From positions 806,001 to 870,000 of the forward strand of contig NZ_JADYVE010000001.1 in assembly GCF_020193655.1 (NCBI RefSeq): DNA of 64,000 nt. Reading direction: 5' to 3'. Under the pieces are notes generated by a model. The model ran no database searches and was not told the origin of the DNA. It saw only the letters and a list, made by a program, of their open reading frames with translations. Made by a program: the position numbers and the translations under genes. Each line of letters starts with the position of its first letter. Within the stretch, counting starts at the first letter, position 1. This DNA comes from Ensifer sp. IC3342 (GTDB lineage: Bacteria > Pseudomonadota > Alphaproteobacteria > Rhizobiales > Rhizobiaceae). Positions 48,166 through 56,079 of this stretch are shown piece by piece.

Positions 48166-48815
48166 GCCAGAACTTTCCGGACTGTATCGGACCAGGCGGC
48201 CATTCTGGTCACCAGTACGGCGTCACCCATTTCGACCGCGAGATCGATGTCGTTGGTTTCGATATGGCGGAAAAGCGTTGTGTGATCCGGCATATGGCGC
48301 TTCAGCGCCTCGAAAAGAGTGAGCGGCCCCTTCACCGTGATCACGCATCCCTCGCCAGCGCCAAGTCCCTGTCTGACCATCTGCGCCAGATCTTCGATGG
48401 CGCGCTTCAGCAGCGCCTCTTCCATGACCGGCGCAAGAACGCGCGCCGTCTGGTCACCAAGGCCGAGGGCAAGCCGATCGGTCATTTCCGCGACCTTGTT
48501 TGCCAGTCTGCCGGCAAACTCGTCTTCGAGGTGCCGCGTCAATGCTTCCATTTCTTCTGCGTGGCGCGCCTTGAGTTCGGCGATCTCTCTTTCATGCTCG
48601 AAGACGAGTTCGGCGCTGGCTTCGGCGCGACCTTGGGCGAAGGCATCGCGCCGCTCGGCGTCGATGTCGATCTCCGGCATGGCGGGCCTCGCACCGGGAC
48701 GATCCGTGCCTGGAAAGTCGGTGTCGACGTCCGGAAAATATTTCGGCGGCATCCTCGACAGCTCGATCTTCGGCGCGCTGAAATCCTTGAGGTACCGGGA
48801 AAGCTGCGCGCTCAT
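48162..48815 (-). CDS. FliH-like protein next to motB (candidate)
   Basis: Cytoplasmic protein of 217 aa. A poorly conserved N-terminus (about 1-65) is followed by a long coiled coil (AFAQGRAEASAELVFEHEREIAELKARHAEEMEAL) and a C-terminal globular part ending ETNDIDLAVEMGDAVLVTRM, a layout like FliH, the regulator of the FliI ATPase. No other FliH gene is in this window, though fliI is. The assignment is inferential. ATGA overlap with motB puts it in the same operon. Confidence 0.65.
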   Translation of the reverse strand: MSAQLSRYLKDFSAPKIELSRMPPKYFPDVDTDFPGTDRPGARPAMPEIDIDAERRDAFAQGRAEASAELVFEHEREIAELKARHAEEMEALTRHLEDEFAGRLANKVAEMTDRLALGLGDQTARVLAPVMEEALLKRAIEDLAQMVRQGLGAGEGCVITVKGPLTLFEALKRHMPDHTTLFRHIETNDIDLAVEMGDAVLVTRMAAWSDTVRKVLA

Positions 48816-49093
48816 GGGCGCGCCTCCGATGGTCGCGCGGCAGGCATGGTCCGCCCGTCCCTCGCACGCGGCCTCACGGCCCGGAAATCCAAAGAGCCTG
48901 ACACGTCTTCAATGTCTCCCTCGGGTCCCGACCGCCCGAGACAGCGACAGGACCCAACATTCTCGATGTGCAACGGCTCCTTCCGAAAGCGGAGCTGGCA
49001 AAGCCGGTGCAAGCGGCGGCGCAAAACTCATCTTGGCCGACAGTCTGACAAGACTGCGATGGGAGGCTATTCGGTCAAACTTGCGCGAAAATG

Positions 49094-49128
49094 GTTGGAC
49101 CGCGCCAGGGCAAGCAGCGCGGTCCAAC
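49094..49128 (-). terminator. Strong hairpin downstream of the third flagellin
   Basis: GTTGGACCGCGC (49094-49105) and GCGCGGTCCAAC (49117-49128) form a perfect 12-bp stem with an 11-base loop. On the minus strand it is followed by CATTTTCGCG. It is about 217 bp after the flagellin stop codon, so the mRNA has a long 3' leader. Confidence 0.6.
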
Positions 49129-49207
49129 TGTTTCCGCCCGATGCCGATGACCGGCGGCACGGCGGAAGGCGACGCCGCTTGCTTTCGCGCAAGCGGGCTC
49201 GGGCGCC

Positions 49208-49227
49208 GCGCGTTCAAATGAACGCGC
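49208..49227. repeat. Perfect short hairpin GCGCGTTCA
   Basis: GCGCGTTCA (49208-49216) and TGAACGCGC (49219-49227) are perfect arms with a two-base loop, flanked by GGGCGCC and GGACGCCC. No T-rich tail on either side, so its function is open. Confidence 0.45.
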
Positions 49228-49251
49228 AAAGGACGCCCTAAAACTTTGAAT

Positions 49252-49305
49252 CTAGAGCATCTTTTTCTGCTTTCAGTGATTCCGCTTGAAAGCAGGATAC
49301 TCTAG
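49252..49305. repeat. REP-like palindromic element downstream of the third flagellin
   Basis: CTAGAG (49252-49257) and CTCTAG (49300-49305) flank an inner stem CTGCTTTCA (49267-49275) / TGAAAGCAG (49287-49295). It shares the CTAGAGC start with the element at 33145-33250 and is 39 bp after the flagellin stop. Confidence 0.5.
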
Positions 49306-49344
49306 GAGCGACAGCAATTGCGCCGTCGCGGGTGACACCAGCGC

Positions 49345-50316
49345 TTACTGCTGGAAGAGGCGCAGGATGTTCTCGGAGTTGGTGTTGGCGATCGACAGCG
49401 CCTGGATGCCGAGCTGCTGCTGCGTCTGCAGGGCCTTGAGCCGCGTCGATTCCTCGTTCATATCCGCATCGACCAAACGGCCGACGCCTTTGTCGATCAC
49501 GTCCATCAGGTTCGCGACAAAGCTCTCCTGCATGTCAATGCGGGTGGTGATCGCTCCGAGCGTGGAGGCGGAATCGGTGAGCTTGCTCAGCATCTTGTCG
49601 ACGACGCGGATCATGTCGTCCAACTGCGCGCTCGTCGTCGCAGCGGTCAGCTTGATCTCGGTGCTGCCAGCGACAGGCGTGGCTGGGGGCGCGACGATGA
49701 GGTGAAAAAGCCGCGCAGTACCCGACGGCGTCGCCTGCAATTGATCGGCGTCATAGCTGTTGGTCAGCAGACCGCGCGTGGCATCGGCCGTGTCGATCAG
49801 CATAGACTGCGCCGTATCGAAGTCGAGCGTCGTCACCGAGACATTTCCGTTGCCGCTGCGGTTGAAGGACGCGACGATCGACTTGGTCCCGACCGCAGCC
49901 GCGTTGGAATTATAAAGCCAGTTCTCGCCGGAGAACGATGCGGACTGCGCCGCGGATACGAGCTGGTTCTTGAGCTCGGTGATTTCCTTGTCGATCTTCA
50001 GCTTGTCGACGCCGGGCTCGCGCGCGGCAACGAGCTTCGCCTTGATCTCGCTGATGACGTCGATCGACGTGTCCATGGCGGCGTAAGCCGTATCGACCTT
50101 GGCGGCGCCGAGACCGAGCGCGTCCTGAACCGTCGAAAGGGCCGCATTGTCGGAGCGCATGGTCGTTGCGATCGACCAGTATGCCGCGTTGTCGCCTGCG
50201 GTCTGGACGCGGTAGCCGGACGAAATCCGGTTCTGCACGTCGGCCATGTTGCTGTTGATCGAACGCAATGTCTGGAGCGCCGCCATGGCGGCGGCATTGG
50301 TCATGATGCTGGTCAT
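49345..50316 (-). CDS. fla: Flagellin (divergent third copy)
   Basis: Flagellin of 323 aa. The N-terminal D0/D1 region (MTSIMTNAAAMAALQTLRSINSNMADVQNRISSGYRV) and C-terminal D1/D0 (LVDADMNEESTRLKALQTQQQLGIQALSIANTNSENILRLF) match the two other copies. The middle (about 165-245) differs and is longer. It ends in RLFQQ instead of SLFR. Filament subunit exported by the type III gate. The shared upstream motif at 50348-50389 suggests coordinate control. 303 bp separate it from the second copy, so it has its own promoter. Confidence 0.95.
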   Translation of the reverse strand: MTSIMTNAAAMAALQTLRSINSNMADVQNRISSGYRVQTAGDNAAYWSIATTMRSDNAALSTVQDALGLGAAKVDTAYAAMDTSIDVISEIKAKLVAAREPGVDKLKIDKEITELKNQLVSAAQSASFSGENWLYNSNAAAVGTKSIVASFNRSGNGNVSVTTLDFDTAQSMLIDTADATRGLLTNSYDADQLQATPSGTARLFHLIVAPPATPVAGSTEIKLTAATTSAQLDDMIRVVDKMLSKLTDSASTLGAITTRIDMQESFVANLMDVIDKGVGRLVDADMNEESTRLKALQTQQQLGIQALSIANTNSENILRLFQQ

Positions 50317-50347
50317 AGATCGTTTGCCCTGAATGATTTTTTCAAGA

Positions 50348-50389
50348 ACATTCCGGAGTGCACCGGCAGCGACGGGACCAGCGTCATGC
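50348..50389 (-). promoter_or_regulatory. Flagellin upstream motif, third copy
   Basis: On the minus strand GCATGACGC (50389-50381) and, 25 bp further, CCGGAATGT (50356-50348), with CCGGT in between. The same two blocks precede the other two flagellins. 32 bp from the lower block to the start codon. Confidence 0.55.
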
Positions 50390-50554
50390 GACCGCCTCTG
50401 ATTTGCCCTGAAGAGGCGGCCCCTCGCTCTTAACGAAGGTGTAACGATTTGATGGTTAACAAATAGTTAACGGGCTTTACAAGTAAGTAATAAAAATAAA
50501 CGAAAATAGACTAAGATGGATAAAACCTAACCGAATGTCCGAGGGCAAGACGGC

Positions 50555-50591
50555 AGAAAGCCGCGCTACTCGTCGAGCAGCGCGGCTTTCT
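50555..50591 (-). terminator. Terminator after the second flagellin
   Basis: AGAAAGCCGCGCT (50555-50567) pairs perfectly over 13 bp with AGCGCGGCTTTCT (50579-50591), with a loop that can form a smaller CTCG/CGAG stem. It lies 29 bp after the stop codon (minus strand), so each flagellin gene is its own transcription unit. Confidence 0.75.
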
Positions 50592-50619
50592 TGTGCGATT
50601 AAACTGTAGTCGGTCCCGA

Positions 50620-51561
50620 TTAACGGAACAGCGACAGGATGTTCTGCGAGTTGGTGTTGGCGATCGACAGCGACTGGATGCCGAGCTGCTGCTGCGTCTG
50701 CAACGCCTTTAAGCGAGTCGATTCCTCGTTCATGTCGGCATCGACCAGGCGCCCGACGCCCTTCTCGATCGAGTCCATAAGATCCGCGACGAAGTCATTC
50801 TGCATCGTGACGCGGCTGTTGAGCGCACCGAGATCGGAAGCTGCATCGGTCATGGTCAGCAGCGCTGCGTCGACGCCGGAAATGGCTTCGGCCAGATCGC
50901 CCGTCGTCATGCTGGTGATGTCGAGCTCGAGCAGGGCATAGGTGAGCGTTACGGTCGAGCCCGTTGCATCCGTGTATTCCAGATCGCTGGAGAGGAGACC
51001 CGTGCCGGTCGATACGTAGTTGCCGGACGAGTCCACTTCGATGAGCGAGCTTTTGGTCGTGTCGAACTGAAGCGTCGTGAGGCTGACATTGCCGTTCGCG
51101 TCGCGGTTGAATGAACCCACGATCGACTTGGTGCCGGCAACGTTGTTGTTGTCGTTGTAGACCCAGTTTTCGCCGGAGAACGAAGCGGACTTCGCAATGC
51201 TGATCAGCTGGTTCTGAAGTTCAGTGATTTCCTTCTGGATCTTGCCCTTGTCGACGCCCGGCTCAGAAGCGGCAACAAGCTTCGCCTTGATTTCGTCGAC
51301 GACATCGATCGAGGATTCCATCGCCGTGTAGGCGACGTCGGTCTTCGCGGCGCCGAGGCCGAGAGCATCCTGAACCGTCGAAAGCGCCTTGTTGTCCGAG
51401 CGCATCGTGGTCGCGATCGACCAGTAAGCGGCGTTGTCCGCGGCGGCGCCAACACGGTAGCCGGAGGAGACCCGGTCCTGCGTCGTTTCCATCGAGGAAT
51501 TGATCGAGCGCAGGGTTGCGAGCGCCGTCATTGCGGCGGTGTTCGTCATGATGCTTGTCAT
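50620..51561 (-). CDS. fla: Flagellin (second copy)
   Basis: Flagellin of 313 aa, about 94% identical by eye to the 51845-52786 copy; the changes lie mostly at the N-terminus (NTAAMTALATL) and a few scattered positions (DITSMTTGD, RVTMQND). Central domain NDNNNVAGTKSIVGSFNRDANGNVSLTTLQFD shared. A tandem duplicate, probably kept alike by gene conversion. Own terminator downstream and own upstream motif at 51601-51640. Confidence 0.96.
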   Translation of the reverse strand: MTSIMTNTAAMTALATLRSINSSMETTQDRVSSGYRVGAAADNAAYWSIATTMRSDNKALSTVQDALGLGAAKTDVAYTAMESSIDVVDEIKAKLVAASEPGVDKGKIQKEITELQNQLISIAKSASFSGENWVYNDNNNVAGTKSIVGSFNRDANGNVSLTTLQFDTTKSSLIEVDSSGNYVSTGTGLLSSDLEYTDATGSTVTLTYALLELDITSMTTGDLAEAISGVDAALLTMTDAASDLGALNSRVTMQNDFVADLMDSIEKGVGRLVDADMNEESTRLKALQTQQQLGIQSLSIANTNSQNILSLFR

Positions 51562-51600
51562 TGGCTGAGTGCCCCTTGGTGACAGTGGAAAATAGAAGGG

Positions 51601-51640
51601 ACATTCCGGGATTACCGGGAAACGGCGGTCAGCTTCATGC
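51601..51640 (-). promoter_or_regulatory. Flagellin upstream motif, second copy
   Basis: On the minus strand GCATGAAGC (51640-51632) and CCGGAATGT (51609-51601), with CCCGGT in between, repeating the arrangement before the other two flagellin genes. The lower block is 39 bp before the start codon. Confidence 0.55.
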
Positions 51641-51774
51641 CTGCTAACGCGTTAATCTTTTTGGTTAACCCGCCGTCTCGATGGCCACAGCAAACACGAA
51701 CATAGTTAACGAAGGCTGAAGCGGATTCCCGATTGCATCAGAATTTTGAGTGGGCGCCATCGCCAGAAAAGCAG

Positions 51775-51804
51775 GAGGCCGCGTTTCTTGCGAAACGCGG
51801 CCTC
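51775..51804 (-). terminator. Terminator after the first flagellin
   Basis: GAGGCCGCGTTTC (51775-51787) and GAAACGCGGCCTC (51792-51804) form a perfect 13-bp stem with a 4-base loop. On the minus strand it is followed by CTGCTTTTC. It lies 40 bp after the stop of the first flagellin. Confidence 0.8.
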
Positions 51805-51844
51805 GATTAGCTGCAGTCAGGTGCGGGTAATCACCCGCACTTGC

Positions 51845-52786
51845 TTAGCGGAACAGCGACAGGATGTTCTGCGAGTTGCTGTTGGCGATCGACAGCGACT
51901 GGATACCGAGCTGCTGCTGCGTCTGCAGGGCCTTCAAGCGCGTCGATTCCTCATTCATGTCGGCATCGACGAGCTTGCCGACACCCTTCTCGATCGAGTC
52001 CATCAGATCAGCCACGAAGTCCTTCTGCATATCGACGCGGCTGTTGAGCGCACCGAGATCGGATGCGGCGTCTGTCATGGTCTGCAGGGCGGCATCGACA
52101 CCAGAGATGGCCTCGGCCAGGTCGCCCTCGGTCATGCTGCTGATATCGAGCTCGAGCAGGGCATAGGTGAGCGTTACGGTCGAGCCCGTTGCATCGGTGT
52201 ATTCCAGATCGCTGGAGAGGAGGCCCGTGCCGGTGGACACGTAGTTGCCGGACGAGTCGACTTCAATGAGCGAGCTCTTGGTCGTGTCGAACTGCAGCTG
52301 GGTCAAGCTGACATTGCCGTTGGCGTCGCGGTTGAACGAGCCGACGATCGACTTGGTGCCGGCAGCGTTGTTGTTGTCGTTGTAGACCCAGTTTTCGCCA
52401 GAGAACGAAGCGGACTTCGCGATGCTGACGAGCTGGTTCTGGAGTTCCGTGATTTCCTTCTGGATCTTACCCTTGTCGACGCCCGGCTCAGAGGCGGCAA
52501 CGAGCTTCGCCTTGATTTCGTCGACGACGTCGATCGAGGACTTCATCGCCGTGTAGGCAACGTCGGTCTTGGCGGCGCCGAGGCCGAGGGCATCCTGAAC
52601 GGTCGAAAGCGCCTTGTTGTCGGAACGCATCGTGGTCGCGATCGACCAGTAGGCGGCGTTGTCAGAAGCAGAACCAACGCGATAGCCGGAGGAGATGCGG
52701 TCCTGGGTCGTTTCCATGGAGGAATTGATCGAACGCAGGGTCGCAATAGCGGCCATTGCCGAAGAGTTCGTCATGATGCTGGTCAT
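51845..52786 (-). CDS. fla: Flagellin (first copy)
   Basis: Major-type flagellin of 313 aa. N-terminus MTSIMTNSSAMAAIATLRSINSS, C-terminus ...ALQTQQQLGIQSLSIANSNSQNILSLFR. Near-identical to the second copy. By position (first after fliP) it corresponds to flaA of S. meliloti, but it is about 80 residues shorter than the S. meliloti product as I remember it. ATG 52786 was chosen because every flagellin starts MTSIMTN there and AAGGGAC lies upstream. Central Ser/Thr-rich region (DSSGNYVSTGTGLL) offers possible O-glycosylation sites. Confidence 0.96.
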   Translation of the reverse strand: MTSIMTNSSAMAAIATLRSINSSMETTQDRISSGYRVGSASDNAAYWSIATTMRSDNKALSTVQDALGLGAAKTDVAYTAMKSSIDVVDEIKAKLVAASEPGVDKGKIQKEITELQNQLVSIAKSASFSGENWVYNDNNNAAGTKSIVGSFNRDANGNVSLTQLQFDTTKSSLIEVDSSGNYVSTGTGLLSSDLEYTDATGSTVTLTYALLELDISSMTEGDLAEAISGVDAALQTMTDAASDLGALNSRVDMQKDFVADLMDSIEKGVGKLVDADMNEESTRLKALQTQQQLGIQSLSIANSNSQNILSLFR

Positions 52787-52823
52787 ATGAGTTGTCCCTT
52801 TTTTTACTAGATACGGTTGGGGG

Positions 52824-52871
52824 ACATACCGGACTGCGTACACTACCGGTGATGACGGACCGGCTTCATGC
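52824..52871 (-). promoter_or_regulatory. Flagellin upstream motif, first copy
   Basis: On the minus strand GCATGAAGC (52871-52863) and CCGGTATGT (52832-52824), with ACCGGT between them. Conserved with the two other flagellin genes; here the inner spacing is about 8 bp longer. The lower block is 37 bp before the start codon. Confidence 0.55.
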
Positions 52872-53133
52872 CTCTCGGTTCCAACAAACATCCCTTGGAA
52901 GAAACCAAACCCGTCATGTGGAGACGAATATCGAGGCCAATGCTTGCGAATTCATTAAATGCGGGGGCCTGTTCCGGATGGCTCAACTCATGCTTAATAT
53001 ACGATTAAATGATTGACCTGATGCAGCTTTTTCTTTTGTACGCCAGCTCAGCAGCCGCGGCCTGAGGGCAGACCGACCAAGTCTTGGCGTCACGCCTGAG
53101 GCAAGGTCCAAGGGCGACAATGTTGCGTGAAAC
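52872..53133. other. Divergent spacer between first flagellin and GT41 gene
   Basis: This spacer lies between the flagellin upstream motif and the start of the plus-strand glycosyltransferase gene, within a 347-bp gap. A/T-rich words occur at about 52945-53040 and are a likely place for the promoter of the glycosyltransferase gene. The flagellin motif is not repeated in the plus orientation. Confidence 0.35.
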
Positions 53134-55116
53134 ATGTCGATCGAATCAGGACCGGAGCGGCTGAACGCCGGCCGTGGTCCGACCTATCCGACGGAGCCGC
53201 ACTTGAACGCGCATGCCCTCTTCACGACCGCCTCCCGGCAATATCAGAAAGGCCAGTACACCGAGGCCCTCAATCAGCTTAACCACCTGATGAACATCAG
53301 CCGGGAGACCAAGACATATGTCCTGTTGGCAAAGGTCCTCTTGAAACTCGGATTCAAGACCGACGCGGCGCGCGCCTATCAACTGGCGGGCGAGGAAAAG
53401 GGGGCGCGTTCGGAACATTATTTGACCGAAGCGATGAAGCTGCATTTTGCGTGCGGCAACGAGGATGAAGCCCTCAGCATCGGTCTTCCGCTTCTCGAAA
53501 AGGCGAAGACCGACCCGGACATCGCATTCATCATCGCATCCATCTTCTTGAAGCGGAACCAGAAGGAAATCCTCGGCCTGTTCAAGGCGCCGCTCTCCAC
53601 GAGCACCAACCTGCAGCACCAGATGCTCGCCTTCAAACTTTTGACGGCCGATGTGAACGACGCCCAGGATCGCGAGGTCGTTACCAACCTTTTCCGGAAG
53701 AATCCCAAGAGCAGCGTCCTGCGCTCAGCCTACCTCGTCTTCGCGCGCGAAGGCAATGACTACGCGGAAATCGAAAAATACGATACCGACATTCAGAGGG
53801 CGCTCAGTGCCGGCCGCTACGAGATTCTAACCCCGGAAGCCCCCTACTTCCACGTCACGTGGTGCGGAGACGAAAAGCTGAACCGGCTCGCCGGCGCTCG
53901 AAGCTGGCCAAACGCGGCGGCGATAACCGAAGCACGTCGGAACATGCCGCATACTTGGGGCGAGACGATTCGCGTCGGCTACCTGTCTTCGGATTTCTGG
54001 GACCAGCACGCGACGATGAAGCTACTGCAGGCCGTTCTGGAGCTGCATGATCGCGACCGATTCGAGATCACGCTGTTTTGCCACACGAAGGAAAGCAACT
54101 TCGCACGGGACGCGGGTGGCCGCGGAAGGTGGGGCAGAATCATACGCATTGACCAACTGTCCGACGCGCAAGCTGCCGAAGTCATACGTTCTGAGAACAT
54201 CGATGTGCTGGTGGATCTGAAGGGGCACACACTCGACCAGCGGATAGCGATCCTCAATCATCAGGCTGCGCCGATCCAGGCGTCTTGGCTGGGCTTTCCG
54301 GGCACAACGGTTAACCTGGATGCAGACTATATCATCGGCGATCCATACGTGTTGCGAGATGGAAGCGAACACAACTATTATGAGAAATTTTGCCGGCTGC
54401 CTGAAACCTACCAGCCGAACGACCCCTACAATCGTCCGCGTCCGAGGGGCATAACACGCGCGCAGCATGGGCTGCCTGCCGACGCCTTTATTTTTGCATC
54501 CTTCAACGCCAATCGAAAAATCTCACTGCAGACGATCAACCTTTGGATCGAGATCCTGCATCGCACTCCTGAAAGTCTTCTCTGGATCATGTGCGAGAGT
54601 CGGGAAGCGCGCGCCAACATTCTACGGAAGTTCCAGAGCAATGGTATCGCTTCCAACCGGATCGTATTCTGCGGCAAGGCGCTCTATCGCGATCACGTCG
54701 ATCGCTTGCCCCTCGCGAATCTCGGCCTCGACACCTACCCCTATAACGGCCACACGACCACATCGGAACAGCTCTGGGCAGGCCTTCCCGTGCTCACGTT
54801 CAAAGGTACCAACTTCGCTTCGCGTGTGAGCGAAAGCCTGCTCAACGCGATCGGGCTGCCGCAGCTTGTGACCGACGGCCCTGAGGCCTACGTCGCCGAA
54901 GCGGTCGCACTCTATGAGAACCGCGAGGAAATCGCCGAATACAGGAAGGCGCTCGAGGAAAGCCGCTTCCGCATGCCGCTGTTCGACGCGGAGCGCTTCT
55001 GCCGGCACCTCGAGCGCGCCTACGAGATGATGGTAGATCGCGCCAAGCAGAAGCTGCCGCCGGATCACATCGATGTTCCGGCGCTTCCGCCGCGCGATGG
55101 TTCCTTCGAGCGATAG
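53134..55116 (+). CDS. TPR / GT41 (O-GlcNAc transferase-like) protein, candidate flagellin glycosyltransferase
   Basis: Protein of 660 aa. The N-terminal third (about 25-230) is a helical TPR-like solenoid (ASRQYQKGQYTEALNQLNHLM, then AKVLLKLGFKTDAARAYQLAGE). The C-terminal two thirds are a complete GT41 catalytic domain: GYLSSDFWDQHATMKLL (H292, the presumed base), DVLVDLKGHTLDQRIAIL, QASWLGFPGTTVNLDADYIIGD, FASFNANRKISLQTINLWIEIL (K462) and ANLGLDTYPYNGHTTTSEQLWAG (D533). These match the catalytic His/Lys/Asp of OGT. It is the only plus-strand gene in the flagellar block, between fliP and three flagellin genes. Caulobacter FlmG (TPR plus glycosyltransferase) modifies flagellin in the same manner; this is inferred here. 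No strong ribosome-binding site was seen. Confidence 0.88.
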   Translation: MSIESGPERLNAGRGPTYPTEPHLNAHALFTTASRQYQKGQYTEALNQLNHLMNISRETKTYVLLAKVLLKLGFKTDAARAYQLAGEEKGARSEHYLTEAMKLHFACGNEDEALSIGLPLLEKAKTDPDIAFIIASIFLKRNQKEILGLFKAPLSTSTNLQHQMLAFKLLTADVNDAQDREVVTNLFRKNPKSSVLRSAYLVFAREGNDYAEIEKYDTDIQRALSAGRYEILTPEAPYFHVTWCGDEKLNRLAGARSWPNAAAITEARRNMPHTWGETIRVGYLSSDFWDQHATMKLLQAVLELHDRDRFEITLFCHTKESNFARDAGGRGRWGRIIRIDQLSDAQAAEVIRSENIDVLVDLKGHTLDQRIAILNHQAAPIQASWLGFPGTTVNLDADYIIGDPYVLRDGSEHNYYEKFCRLPETYQPNDPYNRPRPRGITRAQHGLPADAFIFASFNANRKISLQTINLWIEILHRTPESLLWIMCESREARANILRKFQSNGIASNRIVFCGKALYRDHVDRLPLANLGLDTYPYNGHTTTSEQLWAGLPVLTFKGTNFASRVSESLLNAIGLPQLVTDGPEAYVAEAVALYENREEIAEYRKALEESRFRMPLFDAERFCRHLERAYEMMVDRAKQKLPPDHIDVPALPPRDGSFER

Positions 55117-55145
55117 ATTACCGGCACCATAGAAGAACCGTTGGG

Positions 55146-55173
55146 AAAAGAGGCGTGCTTCACTGTCTCTTTT
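55146..55173 (+). terminator. Weak T-rich terminator after the GT41 gene
   Basis: AAAAGAG (55146-55152) pairs with CTCTTTT (55167-55173), followed by TCTTTTC. The stem is short and A/T-rich, but the T-rich tail is good. It would end the GT41 transcript before it runs into fliP from the other side. Confidence 0.4.
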
Positions 55174-55292
55174 TCTTTTCAACGATCGCCACGGTAGTCA
55201 GCGGTCGGCATTTCGCAAGAACTCGCGCGCAGACGGCAGGACGCAGCCGCCGCAGTCTTGCTCGATTGTCGACAGGAAGACTGCCCGATGGA

Positions 55293-56030
55293 TCAGGTGA
55301 AAGACCGCACAAGGCTGCCGACGAGGAGGTTCCAGCCGTCGATCAGCACAAAGAAGAGGATCTTGAATGGCAGCGAGATCGCAGTTGGCGGCAGCATCAT
55401 CATGCCCATCGCCATGGTAATGGTCGCGACGATCAGGTCGATCACCAGGAACGGCAGCATGATCAGGAAGCCGATTTCAAAGCCGCGACGGATCTCCGAG
55501 ATCATGAAGGCCGGCACGACGGCCCTGAGATCGACCTTGTCTTCGACCACGACGGCCTGTCCCTTCTCCGTGGCGATGTCGATGAAGAGCTGCAGGTCCT
55601 TGTCGCGCGTGTTGGCAAGCATGAACTCGCGAAAGGGCTCCGCCACCCGCTGCATCGCCTCGGTTTCCGAGATCTCGTTGTCGAGCAGCGGATCTATGCC
55701 TTCGCGCCAGGCGCGGTCGAAGGTCGGCGCCATCACGTAGAAGGTCATGAACAGGGCGAGCGACACCATGATCATGTTGGACGGCGTGGTTGCCAGCCCC
55801 ATGCCCGACCGCAGGATTGCGAAGGCGATGACGAAGCGCGGGAAACTCGTCACCATGATCAGAATGCCTGGTGCCACCGACAGAACAGTGATGAGGCCGA
55901 AGGTGCGGATAATCCACGATGCAACGGAACCGTCGACCGGCGTGTTCAGAATATCGGCGGGAAAACTCTGCGCCCCGGCAATTCCCGACATCGCCATCAT
56001 GGCGATTATGAATGCAGCAATCCGGAGCAT
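55293..56030 (-). CDS. fliP: Flagellar export protein FliP
   Basis: Export-gate protein of 245 aa. Signal peptide about 1-20, then helices near 40-80, 185-215 and 215-240. The FliP signature is present: LSVAPGILIMVTSFPRFVIAFAILR and FMISEIRRGFEIGFLIMLPFLVIDLIVATITMAMGMMMLPP. It is the last gene of the flgF-to-fliP run and 49 bp after fliL; the export operon fliQ-flhA-fliR lies 18 kb away. Confidence 0.96.
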   Translation of the reverse strand: MLRIAAFIIAMMAMSGIAGAQSFPADILNTPVDGSVASWIIRTFGLITVLSVAPGILIMVTSFPRFVIAFAILRSGMGLATTPSNMIMVSLALFMTFYVMAPTFDRAWREGIDPLLDNEISETEAMQRVAEPFREFMLANTRDKDLQLFIDIATEKGQAVVVEDKVDLRAVVPAFMISEIRRGFEIGFLIMLPFLVIDLIVATITMAMGMMMLPPTAISLPFKILFFVLIDGWNLLVGSLVRSFT

Positions 56031-56079
56031 TGAGGGCCTGAACAGAATGGATGAATTACGGAGTCCTGACCCTGCCGAA

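Larger units (their letters stand above)
48816..49344. other. 529-bp gap after the third flagellin gene
   Basis: No credible gene was found. Two hairpins (49094-49128 and 49208-49227) and a REP-like element (49252-49305) lie here. In S. meliloti, as I remember it, a fourth flagellin gene follows at this place; the gap may mark its loss, but I saw no flagellin remnant on reading. Confidence 0.4.

Noticed and set aside
48909-49229. 106-aa minus-strand ORF in the gap after the third flagellin
   Set aside because: It runs through two perfect hairpins and has no flagellin or other family resemblance.
55155-56033. Large plus-strand ORF after the GT41 gene, considered as a second gene of that unit
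   Set aside because: It is the mirror frame of fliP, and the N-terminal part covers the intergenic T-rich terminator.
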